Shown: in pieces, positions 50,565 to 58,509 of the stretch
How positions within the stretch are numbered: the first letter of the stretch is position 1
Layout: each line of letters begins with the position of its first letter
Assembly (NCBI RefSeq): GCF_038595055.1
Contig: NZ_CP152002.1
Coordinates: 1,222,501 to 1,286,500, forward strand
DNA from: Paenibacillus sp. FSL R7-0345
GTDB lineage: Bacteria > Bacillota > Bacilli > Paenibacillales > Paenibacillaceae
Direction: 5' to 3'
DNA: 64,000 nt
Notes under the pieces: model-generated
What the model saw: the letters and a program-made list of their open reading frames with translations, nothing else
Database searches by the model: none
Told to the model about the DNA's origin: nothing
Made by a program: the position numbers and the translations under genes

Positions 50565-52409
50565 ATGACCATAACGACTATTATAAAAGCTAAGAATTTA
50601 AAAAAAGAATGGGAAGGCGCCCCTTTATTCGAAGGGGTATCCTTTGAAATTGCCGAAGGCGAGCGTGTCCTGCTATTCGGCCGCAACGGGATCGGCAAAA
50701 CAACACTGCTGCAGGGCCTGCTGGGCAGGCTTGCTTTTGAAGAGGGGAGCGTCTACAGCGGCCTGGAGCGCGGGGAATGGGGTGCGCTGGATCAGCAGCT
50801 GGAGACGGATTCCGGCGTCAGCGTCCTTGAATTTGTGCTGTCAGCATCGGATGAGCTGGCGGCTCTTAAGTACCGGATGGAGTCGCTTGCCCGCAGACTG
50901 GAAGAGACAGGCGGCACGGATGAGCGGGCTGTTGCTGAATACGGGGAGGTATGCGACAGCTACCTGCTGCTGGACGGATACGGCTGGGAAGCCAAGGCGG
51001 AAAAATGCCTCCGGCAGCTGAAGCTGGACCCGTCACTGTGGCACCATCCTTACTGCCAGCTCAGCGGAGGACAGAAGACACGCGTCCAGCTGGCTGCGCT
51101 GGTCGCCCGGCAGCCCAGGCTGCTGGTGCTGGATGAGCCGACCAACCATCTCGACGAGGAGACAATGGTCTGGCTGGAGGAATGGGTGCGGACTTATCCC
51201 GGCACGGTGCTGTATGTGTCGCATGACCGTGTTTTTATTGACCGGACTGCAACAAGTGTGCTGGAGCTGAGCCCGACAGGCTGCCGCCGCTATCCCGGAG
51301 CTTACACGCAGTACAGAGAACAGAAGGAGCTGGAACTCAAGACCCTGGAAAGCCAGCACAAAAAACAGGAGCTGGAAAAAGAAAAGCTGCTGGAAAGCAT
51401 CCGCCGCTATGCCCTGTGGTTCCAGCAGGCGCATACTGCCGCCGGGCAAAATGATTTCCGGCGGGCCAAGTCGAAGAAGAATGTCTCACGCCTGCACGCC
51501 AAGGAAGCCAGCCTGGAGCGGTTGGAGAAAAACCGTGTAGAGCTGCCGAAGGCGGCACCTCAGCTGAGCATGAAGCTGGAAGGTGAGGATTTTCAGGGAG
51601 ATGCGCTGCTGGCAACGGAGGACATTAGCCTGGGCTACCCAGGCGGGCCGCAGCTGCTGGAGCATTTTGCGCTAACGTTGCGTAGGGGAGACCGGCTATC
51701 GGTGCTTGGTCCTAACGGTGCGGGCAAATCCACACTGCTGAAGCTGATTACAGGCGGGGTGCAGCCGGCTGCCGGCAGGGTGCGCATGCATCCCCGCACG
51801 AAAATCGCTTATTTTGCCCAGGAGCTGGAGCATCTGAACCCGGAGCTGACCATCCTTGACAGTCTGCTCGAGCTGCCGGGCATGACGCAGACGGAGGCGC
51901 GGACGATCCTCGGCTGCTTCCTGTTTCCGCGGGAGGATGTTTTTAAACGAATCGGCGATCTCAGCCTGGGCGAGAAATGCCGGGTTGCTTTTCTCCGGCT
52001 GTATTTCGGCAAGGCCAATCTGCTGGTGCTCGACGAACCGACTAACTACCTAGATATTGATACCCGTGAGCGGGTAGAGGAGGCGCTTGCTGCTTATCCC
52101 GGCGGTCTGGTTATCGTCTCGCATGACCGTTATCTGCATACGCGAGTGGCTAACCGTTTGCTGCTGCTGGGCCGGGGGAAGAGTCCGCAGTTCTTTTCCG
52201 GTACATTTGCCGAATATTATGCTAAAGAACGCAGCCGGGTGCTGACCCCGGAAGAGCAGGCCCGTGAGGGTGAGCTGCAGCTGCTGGAGCTGCGGATGGC
52301 CGGTCTGATGAGCAGAGAAGCTGCAGAAACGGAAGCAGAGGACCGGGAACTGCTGCAGGAGATTTTGACAGTACGCCAGGCAATCCGTGACAAAATAAAG
52401 GAAAACTGA
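50565..52409 (+). CDS. ABC-F family ATPase (ribosomal-protection / antibiotic-resistance type)
   Basis: This is a 614-residue soluble protein with two ATP-binding cassettes and no membrane segment. Cassette 1 has GRNGIGKTT (about residue 43), LSGGQKTRVQLAAL and LLVLDEPTNHLDEE. The interdomain linker spans about 250-340 and is rich in Lys/Glu/Gln (ESQHKKQELEKEKLLESIRR). Cassette 2 has GPNGAGKSTLLKLI, LSLGEKCRVAF and LLVLDEPTNYLDID. A C-terminal helical extension of about 60 residues completes it. ABC-F proteins bind the ribosomal E site and can dislodge macrolide, lincosamide or pleuromutilin drugs. The attenuator-like leader favours a drug-inducible protection role over a housekeeping one. 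The start at 50565 has GCGGAGG upstream; the longer frame is leader sequence. Confidence 0.9.
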   Translation: MTITTIIKAKNLKKEWEGAPLFEGVSFEIAEGERVLLFGRNGIGKTTLLQGLLGRLAFEEGSVYSGLERGEWGALDQQLETDSGVSVLEFVLSASDELAALKYRMESLARRLEETGGTDERAVAEYGEVCDSYLLLDGYGWEAKAEKCLRQLKLDPSLWHHPYCQLSGGQKTRVQLAALVARQPRLLVLDEPTNHLDEETMVWLEEWVRTYPGTVLYVSHDRVFIDRTATSVLELSPTGCRRYPGAYTQYREQKELELKTLESQHKKQELEKEKLLESIRRYALWFQQAHTAAGQNDFRRAKSKKNVSRLHAKEASLERLEKNRVELPKAAPQLSMKLEGEDFQGDALLATEDISLGYPGGPQLLEHFALTLRRGDRLSVLGPNGAGKSTLLKLITGGVQPAAGRVRMHPRTKIAYFAQELEHLNPELTILDSLLELPGMTQTEARTILGCFLFPREDVFKRIGDLSLGEKCRVAFLRLYFGKANLLVLDEPTNYLDIDTRERVEEALAAYPGGLVIVSHDRYLHTRVANRLLLLGRGKSPQFFSGTFAEYYAKERSRVLTPEEQAREGELQLLELRMAGLMSREAAETEAEDRELLQEILTVRQAIRDKIKEN

Positions 52410-52446
52410 CATATGAAGAGAATTAAATAAAAGGAATTTAAAAGAA

Positions 52447-52683
52447 ATGATTGGGGAAGCACTCTCAAATGACTTGAAGGCAACGGAAAGCATTAAGCTG
52501 AAGGGCTATGCGGAAGAGCAGGACAAAATCCCTGATAAAGGCGAGGCAACCAGCTCAATCAAAGTATCCGATGTAGCCAAGCCAGTCACTAAAGCGGTAA
52601 AGGTTACGGTGACGGAAAACCGCGGGCGCTATCCGGGCAATACGGCGATCTGGAAGTTTACTTTTAAGGTGCAGAAGCAGTAA
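52447..52683 (+). CDS. Small hypothetical protein or remnant of a larger one
   Basis: This is a 78-residue ORF, MIGEALSNDLKATESIKLKG to KFTFKVQKQ, not recognised. There is no signal peptide. The second half (SVTEN-like region, AIWKFTFKV) reads like the C-terminal strand region of a small exported beta-rich protein whose front part is missing. The ribosome site AAAGGAA is weak and 11-12 bases away. It lies 38 bases after the ABC-F gene and 37 bases before a membrane-anchored protein. It could be a decayed gene. Confidence 0.4.
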   Translation: MIGEALSNDLKATESIKLKGYAEEQDKIPDKGEATSSIKVSDVAKPVTKAVKVTVTENRGRYPGNTAIWKFTFKVQKQ

Positions 52684-52719
52684 GGGCAGCGGATTATCTG
52701 CCGGGCTTCAGGAGGGACG

Positions 52720-53196
52720 ATGAATAAAAAACAGCGTATAGCAGCAATTATCGTGATCTTGGCAGTTATTACACTGATGTTCATGTGGCTTCGCCCGGAG
52801 CCTTTTGAAAGGGAATATCGCAGTGTGATTTATACGAATGAAGCCGGTCAGACAGGAACCACAGTCCTCGCGCTTTCAGGGGAAACGTTCCGGGGACTTC
52901 CGGGAAAAAGCAGCTTTACCGGCAGTCTGACTGCGGACAGTGATCTGGTCTACGAACTTAAGCTTAAGGAGAGCGGTGGCTACTTTTTCGGCCACATCTA
53001 TACTTTTACAACAGATAACCATATTAGGACAATAGGGATAGTTAATGCGTCACTGGATCTGAATAAGCTCTGGGTCATGCTGCGTGATGTTAATGAGCGG
53101 TATGGACTCAAAGATCAGGACGGCTATATTGCCGGTCCTGCGGGTACGCTGGAGGAGGCGCAGCAGGTGGCACGGGATATTATCAGCCCGGAGTAA
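52720..53196 (+). CDS. Hypothetical membrane-anchored protein
   Basis: This is a 158-residue protein with one N-terminal membrane segment (IAAIIVILAVITLMFMWL) and an exported domain of about 125 residues, rich in beta strands (YRSVIYTNEAGQTGTTVLAL, GGYFFGHIYTFTTDNHIRTI) with a C-terminal helix. No family was recognised. CAGGAGGG precedes the ATG. It is followed after 57 bases by the RDD gene, which may share the transcript. Confidence 0.7.
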   Translation: MNKKQRIAAIIVILAVITLMFMWLRPEPFEREYRSVIYTNEAGQTGTTVLALSGETFRGLPGKSSFTGSLTADSDLVYELKLKESGGYFFGHIYTFTTDNHIRTIGIVNASLDLNKLWVMLRDVNERYGLKDQDGYIAGPAGTLEEAQQVARDIISPE

Positions 53197-53253
53197 CGGA
53201 ACAAGGGGACCGGAAATAGCCTATAGTGAAACTACACAGCAGGGAGGATCTCT

Positions 53254-53829
53254 ATGGAGAACAGTATTACGGATCGGCTGGCAGAGGATGACTTTGTAGG
53301 CTTTTGGAAAAGATTACTGACTAGCGTCCTGGATACTCTGATTTTGGCACTTCCCATGTACTTCATTAACGGCTGGGCCGTTTCGGCGGCTGAGCAGTAC
53401 CAGTCGGGGATTCCGCTGTGGCTGCAGTGGGTTCTGCTCTCGCTGTTCAACATCCTGATGGTTGTAAAATTTGGCGGAACCCCGGCCAGGCTGATTCTGC
53501 GGACGCGGATTGTGAACGAGGAGGGCAAGTATCCCAGTCTGAAGCAGGCGGTGATCCGGTATATTTTTCTTCTGGTAAACTCACTGCTGGCGGTTATTGT
53601 TACCGCCGGAAACGGTACTCTTTCCAAGCTGCCTGAAGCTTATGCGAATTGGGCGCCGCTGGCCAGCGATCTGACAGGCATTTTGTCATTTGTCATTATT
53701 ATTGACTGCCTGTTTCTTGTATTTAGCATGCGTAACCGGGCGCTTCATGATAGCATGGCCGGAACCTATGTGATTAATCAGAATGCTCTGCTCGATAATG
53801 ATTACCAGGCAGGAAAAGATAACGTGTAA
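53254..53829 (+). CDS. RDD family membrane protein
   Basis: This is a 191-residue integral membrane protein of the RDD family. It starts with the characteristic region FVGFWKRLLTSVLDTLILAL (here the usual R-x-x-A-x-x-x-D pattern appears as R..T..L.D). Three further hydrophobic segments follow (LQWVLLSLFNILMVVKFGGT, AVIRYIFLLVNSLLAVIVTA, LTGILSFVIIIDCLFLVFSM). The C-terminal RNRALHDSMAGTYVI is diagnostic of RDD proteins (H-D-x-x-A-G-T). Function is mostly unknown, and some members are transporters. CAGGGAGGA lies upstream of the ATG. Confidence 0.88.
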   Translation: MENSITDRLAEDDFVGFWKRLLTSVLDTLILALPMYFINGWAVSAAEQYQSGIPLWLQWVLLSLFNILMVVKFGGTPARLILRTRIVNEEGKYPSLKQAVIRYIFLLVNSLLAVIVTAGNGTLSKLPEAYANWAPLASDLTGILSFVIIIDCLFLVFSMRNRALHDSMAGTYVINQNALLDNDYQAGKDNV

Positions 53830-53860
53830 AGCCTGAACGTGTGTAAGAGTGAGAATGAAG

Positions 53861-54091
53861 GGCAAAAATGCCCTTGAATTTTGCCAACGCGGCCAAATGG
53901 GCCGAATGAAAGGCAAAAATGCCTTTGAATTCGGCCGACGCAGGCAAATGGGTCGAATGAAGGGCAAAAATGCCTTTGAATTCGGCTGACGCGGGCAAAT
54001 GGGCCGAATGAAGGGCAAAAATGCCTTTGAATTCGGCTGACGCGGCCAGATGAGCCGATTGATGGGCAAAAGTGCCTTTGAATTCGGCCAG
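53861..54091. repeat. Tandem array of 51-bp units, array 3 (convergent gap)
   Basis: Units start with GGCAAAAATGCC at 53861, 53912, 53963 and 54014, with a degenerate terminal copy at 54065 (GGCAAAAGTGCCTTTG). The spacing is exactly 51 bp. The core is GGCAAAAATGCCTTTGAATT, then CGGC..ACGCGG, CAAATGGG and CCGAATGAA; TTCGGC...GCCGAA can pair. The first half is shared with arrays 1 and 2. The array lies between the convergent RDD and TPR genes. Confidence 0.92.
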
Positions 54092-54106
54092 TCATAGTTT
54101 TATCTA

Positions 54107-54153
54107 AAAAAGACGGTCAACAGACAGCTATATAGCTGGTGTTGATCGTCTTT
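54107..54153. terminator. Bidirectional terminator between convergent genes
   Basis: AAAGACGGTCAAC...CAGC pairs with GCTG...GTTGATCGTCTTT around TATATA. It is flanked by A-rich sequence on the left and T-containing sequence on the right, 16 bases after array 3. Confidence 0.85.
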
Positions 54154-54185
54154 AGTATGTTGCTTTACGTGTCGGCAGCGTTCGT

Positions 54186-56546
54186 CTAGCTTACCTCAAG
54201 CACAGCCTTGATGAATCTTTTCATTGCCGTCGGCGCGCCTTCACTGGCCCACTGCTCCAGGGATTCATCCTGCCGGCTCATATAGGCATCCAGCTTATCG
54301 ACCAGCAGCTTATCAAAAGTTGCAGGTGCTTCGGCACGCTCCGCCTGAAGCTCCATGATCAGCAGCGTCCAGCTGTAGCCGCCCCGGCCGTAGCTGTGCT
54401 GGGGATAGCGTTTGGCCAGCTCCAGCACGGACTCCAGCGTCTGGCCTGCAGCCAGCTCAGCAGCCAGATAACTGCCGATATAGCGGTGACTCGGGTCTGT
54501 CTCTATCGACAGAGCGAGCTGCTGCCGGGCTTCGTCCAGCCGGCCCTGATACATCAGGGCGAGGGCATTGAAGGAGTGGTCATAGCTGTCAGGCTCCTGT
54601 CTGTTCATCTCCAGATACAGCGCATAATATTTGTTGTAGCTGCTCCAGTCAGAGCGGTCCAGATAATAATCTGCCAGGTTGAAGGCAAAGTTGGCATCCG
54701 GACGCAGCTCCACCAGCTTTGCTAATAAGGCCATTGCTTCATCCATGATCCCGGCATCTTTTGTGTAAGAATGTTTAGCGAACAGGAGGTGAATCAGCAT
54801 TTTGAGCGCATGGTCATCCTGCGGATTCCCGGTATAATCCTTACGGTAGGCTTCCAGCGCTTCCTCCAGCTTCCCGTCTGCAACGAGCTTATCCGCAGCG
54901 GTCATCGTCCGCGATTTCAAATAGAAGAACGGCAGATTGCCTACCGTTTCCTCATTGAGCCGGTAGCCATTGCTGCGTGTAATGACATGGCCCTGTGCAT
55001 CGTAAGCATCGATGCTCCAGGAGAACCGGCTGTCCGGATTAGCGAAGCCGAGCAGGGAGGCGGGTAAAACCGACAGCCAGCCTTCTCCGTTTTCGCTGGT
55101 AGAGAAGCCTGCTATAGAGAACCCCCCGCTGTTATACAGCTCTGTGACCGGGATTGCAACCTGATTACCTGTAATCCGTTGCCGGGTGATATGACTGAAG
55201 CGACCACCGTTGTCATCGACTGTTGTAGACAGATTGTAATAGGCAGCTCCGGCAACAGCTTCCCATTTGAACTGTATAGTATCCCCGGTTAATACTTGTG
55301 AGTTAACAGGAGACTGCAGCTCCAGCAGCGGTTGGAGTGTGATGTCATGTATGACCGAGCTGCCAGCCTGGAGCTCGATCCAGTCGTCAGACTGCACCGG
55401 CCAGGTCCAGCCGTCGATCTGCTCAAAGCTGAAGCCGAGCTGGATCTGATAGAATCCGGGAATCACGCCGGAGAACTGGAAGTGTCCATCAGGATCCGTA
55501 ACAATCTGATACGGCTCGCTGTCATACCGTACACTGTGATACAGCTCGCTTTCCGCGCGCAGGAAGATCCCGGCCCGGGCTAACGGAGTGCCGTCGCTTT
55601 TGGTGAGGGTACCAGATATAGTGGCCGGAGCATCGAAGCCTAGCTTCACAGCTTCCTGCAGCGCCGTCTGAAGCGCGATAAGCTGCTCTTCCGTGGAGGA
55701 AGAGGCGTGATAAACCGCTTCAGCCGGATTGTTTATACTGCTGCCTTCTGTGCCGCCGCCGGAGCTGGCAGCGGCGGCAGTGTTCTGTTCCGTACTGCTG
55801 TCCGGCGGATTAAATTCGGCTTCCTGTTCAACCCAAGCCTTACGGTATTCCTCTAGTGCGCTGGTTACCAGTGTAAGCGCTTCGCTACCTTTACCTTGCG
55901 TGAACAGTAGCCGCCCCTGCAGCCAGGCTGCCCGGGCATCCAGTTCGGATTCATTGTACTGGACAGTAAACGCCGACTGTTCAAGAAACTCTCCGGCTCT
56001 TGCGTAATCTCCGGCATTCAGTGCCCGCTCGGCCCGGAGCAGAGTCAGCCCGCGTGCAGCTGAAGACTGGCTGCTGACCCTGCCTACGGCAGCAGCGATA
56101 GCCTGATCAGCCTGATCCCCGGCGTTCCCTGCGGCATCATATTCGTAAACCAGCTGCTTAACTGCATTTTGTAGTGAGTAATCAGCCGGCCCTTCCTGAA
56201 TGTATTCCCTCAGCAGCTTAATCCGGTCTTCGGGCAGGAGTAAAGGGACTCCCTTACCTACGTCCGGGTTCACCTGGCTCATAGACCCGCCTGCGTATAC
56301 GTTGAACCAGTAGGCCGGATAAGGGCCGGCCGGCTCTATGACCGTCTCACGAATGAGCTGCATGCGTGCGCTGCCGCTGCTGGCAGCAAGCTTCTGCAGC
56401 AGTTCAGTCCGGGCGTCTGCGGAAGCCTGCAGCGCCGGACTTAAGTCAGCACGGGCCCAAGGCCGGGTAAGTCCAATGACCGTCAGCAGGGTGAGGGGAA
56501 GCAGCAGAAAAAGCACCAGATGCTTAACCTTAACTCTAATTTTCAT
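54186..56546 (-). CDS. Large exported protein with carboxypeptidase-regulatory-like domain and TPR repeats
   Basis: This is a 786-residue protein anchored by KHLVLFLLLPLTLLTVIGLT. A helical region (about 40-260) may hold TPR-like repeats (AERALNAGDYARAGEFLEQS). A CarboxypepD_reg-like beta sandwich lies at about 305-385 (TISGTLTKSDGTPLARAGIF, DPDGHFQFSGVIPGFYQIQL). An Ig/FN3-like domain follows at about 395-460 (LQSPVNSQVLTGDTIQFKWE), then C-terminal TPR repeats (about 555-750: GKLEEALEAYRKDYTGNPQD, GRLDEARQQLALSIETDPSH). It is the last gene of a sigma-factor operon and overlaps the upstream small membrane protein gene by eleven bases. The exact role is unknown; envelope sensing or assembly is possible. 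Confidence 0.78.
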   Translation of the reverse strand: MKIRVKVKHLVLFLLLPLTLLTVIGLTRPWARADLSPALQASADARTELLQKLAASSGSARMQLIRETVIEPAGPYPAYWFNVYAGGSMSQVNPDVGKGVPLLLPEDRIKLLREYIQEGPADYSLQNAVKQLVYEYDAAGNAGDQADQAIAAAVGRVSSQSSAARGLTLLRAERALNAGDYARAGEFLEQSAFTVQYNESELDARAAWLQGRLLFTQGKGSEALTLVTSALEEYRKAWVEQEAEFNPPDSSTEQNTAAAASSGGGTEGSSINNPAEAVYHASSSTEEQLIALQTALQEAVKLGFDAPATISGTLTKSDGTPLARAGIFLRAESELYHSVRYDSEPYQIVTDPDGHFQFSGVIPGFYQIQLGFSFEQIDGWTWPVQSDDWIELQAGSSVIHDITLQPLLELQSPVNSQVLTGDTIQFKWEAVAGAAYYNLSTTVDDNGGRFSHITRQRITGNQVAIPVTELYNSGGFSIAGFSTSENGEGWLSVLPASLLGFANPDSRFSWSIDAYDAQGHVITRSNGYRLNEETVGNLPFFYLKSRTMTAADKLVADGKLEEALEAYRKDYTGNPQDDHALKMLIHLLFAKHSYTKDAGIMDEAMALLAKLVELRPDANFAFNLADYYLDRSDWSSYNKYYALYLEMNRQEPDSYDHSFNALALMYQGRLDEARQQLALSIETDPSHRYIGSYLAAELAAGQTLESVLELAKRYPQHSYGRGGYSWTLLIMELQAERAEAPATFDKLLVDKLDAYMSRQDESLEQWASEGAPTAMKRFIKAVLEVS

Positions 56547-56874
56547 GCTGCTTCACCGCCTGCTCATAGAGATCCTTCCAGTAGGTGCTACCTCCGGTTT
56601 CTATTAATTCCCGCCGTTCCTGCGGCTGAATAGATTGCTGTTGCTCAGTAGTCATTTGCGGTGCATAGAACAGCAGAACTCCTGTCGTAAGCACTGCTGC
56701 TGCAGCACCGAGTGTCCCCAGCGAGATTTCCAGCTCTTTGTTCCACAGAGCGGCAAGACGTCCCCGGAAAGTAGGCGGATGGGTCTGTTCCAGCACCCGG
56801 TCATGGCCGGAGAAGGTGACATGAGTAAGTTCTTCTTCCAGCCGTTGCCTGATCATTTCGCGTCCGTTATCCAT
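56536..56874 (-). CDS. Small membrane protein of the sigma operon (candidate anti-sigma factor)
   Basis: This 112-residue protein has a cytoplasmic N-terminal part rich in charged residues (REMIRQRLEEELTHVTFSGH), one membrane segment (LGTLGAAAAVLTTGVLLFYA, about residues 53-73) and a short external tail. The layout resembles minimal anti-sigma factors, but no zinc-binding HxxxCxxC motif is present, so this is inference from position. The ATG at 56874 is nine bases after AAGGAGG; a TTG at 56880 is too close. It overlaps both neighbours. Confidence 0.7.
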   Translation of the reverse strand: MDNGREMIRQRLEEELTHVTFSGHDRVLEQTHPPTFRGRLAALWNKELEISLGTLGAAAAVLTTGVLLFYAPQMTTEQQQSIQPQERRELIETGGSTYWKDLYEQAVKQHEN

Positions 56875-57418
56875 TAGCAATGTCCTCCTTCTCCAAAATC
56901 AGCCTGAGCAGCTGCCTCCCGCGGGCGAGTCTTGATTTCACCGTGTTTTCCCTGGTCTTCAGCTGGGAGGCGATCTCTCGCACACTCATTTCATGAAAAT
57001 AATACAGGGTCAGGCTCTCACGGTAGATATAGTCCAGGCTGCGGATCGCATCCGAAAGCTTTGCATTATGCCATTCAGCCATAAAAAGCTCTTCCGCTCC
57101 AGAAGCGGAGCCGCCCGCAGCCTCTGCCCACTGCCCGCTATCCGCCGCCGGAAAAATACTCCGCCAGTTCCAGGTCCGCTGCTTCATCCGGCAGCGGTTG
57201 ACCGTAATCGCTATCAGCCAGGAGCGGAGCCGGGCGGGCTCTTGGAGCTGGCTGATTTTGGCATATGCCTGGATAAACGTATCCTGCACAGCTTCCTCGG
57301 CAGACTGCCGGTCCCTAAGCAGCAGACAGGCCGTTCTAAGCAGCATATCCCCGTACTCATCCATCAGCTGACGGAGGGCGGACTCATCCCTGGCCTTGAT
57401 TCTCTCTATAATATCCAG
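56867..57418 (-). CDS. ECF-type RNA polymerase sigma factor with probable non-ATG start
   Basis: This is a sigma-70 family ECF factor of about 183 residues. Region 2 has MDEYGDMLLRTACLLLRDRQ, SAEEAVQDTFIQAYAKI and PARLRSWLIAITVNRCR. Region 4 has LDYIYRESLTLYYFHEMSVR with the HTH EIASQLKTRENTVKSRLARG. The first ATG (57364) has no ribosome site. The frame continues upstream as LDIIERIKARDESALRQL, a typical ECF beginning. A perfect GGGAGGGGAG lies at 57425-57434, six bases before CTG at 57418. No ATG, GTG or TTG exists there, so CTG (or ATT at 57412) is the likely start. The gene leads an operon with a small membrane protein and a large exported protein. Confidence 0.85.
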   Translation of the reverse strand: MDIIERIKARDESALRQLMDEYGDMLLRTACLLLRDRQSAEEAVQDTFIQAYAKISQLQEPARLRSWLIAITVNRCRMKQRTWNWRSIFPAADSGQWAEAAGGSASGAEELFMAEWHNAKLSDAIRSLDYIYRESLTLYYFHEMSVREIASQLKTRENTVKSRLARGRQLLRLILEKEDIANG

Positions 57419-57664
57419 ATGCAGCTCCCCTCCCTTTACTAATAAGATGCGGGCTGCAGCGATATGGTTGCAGGTGCACGGAAAAATGGATACTCAACTG
57501 CTTAATGGTTCAATGCCGGAGAGGTTGTCTAAAATAAGATAAGCTTTCCCGGCAGGCAGCTGTGGGCGTTTGCAAACCATAGACTGCAACCTTTAATACA
57601 TCCAATGCGTCAGAACCATTACTTATTTCATAAAGATAGCTAAACTAACCAAGGAGATGACAGC

Positions 57665-58348
57665 ATGGCAACAACATTCAAAAAAATAGCAGGAATCATG
57701 ATACTGGCCAGCGCACTCGGGCTGACGGCCTGTAATTCTTCGGACAACACCGGAAACAGCGCAGCGGCGACAACTGCCCCTACTGCAGAGGCATCTGCTT
57801 CGGCCCAGACGGCGGCCACCGCCAGCCCTTCACCGGCGGCAGCAGAGGAGTCCGCCCGGCCGGCAGCCACGGCAGCACCGGATACAGCAGCCGGCAACGG
57901 AGCTGCGGCAGAAGACAGTGCAGCCCGGCTGAAGGAGCTGCTGGAGCTGGCCCGGCAGGGCAAGGTTCCCGGTGTGGAATATGCCGCACACAGCGGAATG
58001 ATTGACGAAGTCGAGGCGGCATGGGGCGAGCCGGATACCAAAGAGTCAGCCGGCAAAGGGATGTACTCCACCTACAATGCCAAGCATGTTGTCTTCGGCT
58101 GGAATAAGGGCAGCCGGATTTTTGATGTCCGGTCCAGCGCTGCCGATCTGCAGCAGCTGACACTGAAAGAAATTGAGCAGACGCTCGGCAAGCCGGATGA
58201 TACAGCTGTGAACGGCAGTGACAGAATTTATATTTATCAGGCCGGTAAGGAGTACGAGCTGAAGTTTATTATTCCGGAAGAAACCGGTAAGGTCGATCAT
58301 ATTTCGGTCTTTTCCGAGCAGGACTCCTTTAACAATATGGCGGGTTAA
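57665..58348 (+). CDS. Lipoprotein, YjgB/DUF4309-like
   Basis: This is a 227-residue lipoprotein. The signal peptide is KIAGIMILASALGLTACNSS with the lipobox LTAC. A long Ala/Thr/Glu/Ser low-complexity spacer covers about 25-85. The conserved domain spans about 90-225 (LKELLELARQGKVPGVEYAA, IDEVEAAWGEPDTKESAGKG, VVFGWNKGSRIFDVRSSAAD, LKEIEQTLGKPDDT), matching the DUF4309 family of Bacillus YjgB. The pattern GxPD..x..G occurs twice, suggesting tandem small lobes. Function is unknown. AAGGAG lies before the ATG. The gap from 57419 to 57664 holds no gene. Confidence 0.82.
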   Translation: MATTFKKIAGIMILASALGLTACNSSDNTGNSAAATTAPTAEASASAQTAATASPSPAAAEESARPAATAAPDTAAGNGAAAEDSAARLKELLELARQGKVPGVEYAAHSGMIDEVEAAWGEPDTKESAGKGMYSTYNAKHVVFGWNKGSRIFDVRSSAADLQQLTLKEIEQTLGKPDDTAVNGSDRIYIYQAGKEYELKFIIPEETGKVDHISVFSEQDSFNNMAG

Positions 58349-58356
58349 CAGCAAAA

Positions 58357-58398
58357 AAAGAGTGAATCTGCAGTCTGGCTGCGGGTTTGCTCTTTTTT
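58357..58398 (+). terminator. Intrinsic terminator after the lipoprotein gene
   Basis: AAAGAG...CTGCAG pairs with CTGCGG...CTCTTT around TCTGG and is followed by TTTT. The left flank is A-rich, so it may work in both directions. Confidence 0.82.
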
Positions 58399-58509
58399 TA
58401 TCGGATCAGCTGTGCTCACGCTTGTTCTATGACGTTAGTGCTGGAGCAGATGGAAGCCGGGCTGATATAATACACCCATGGACTCATCCGTGGAAAAGAG
58501 GATTTTGTG

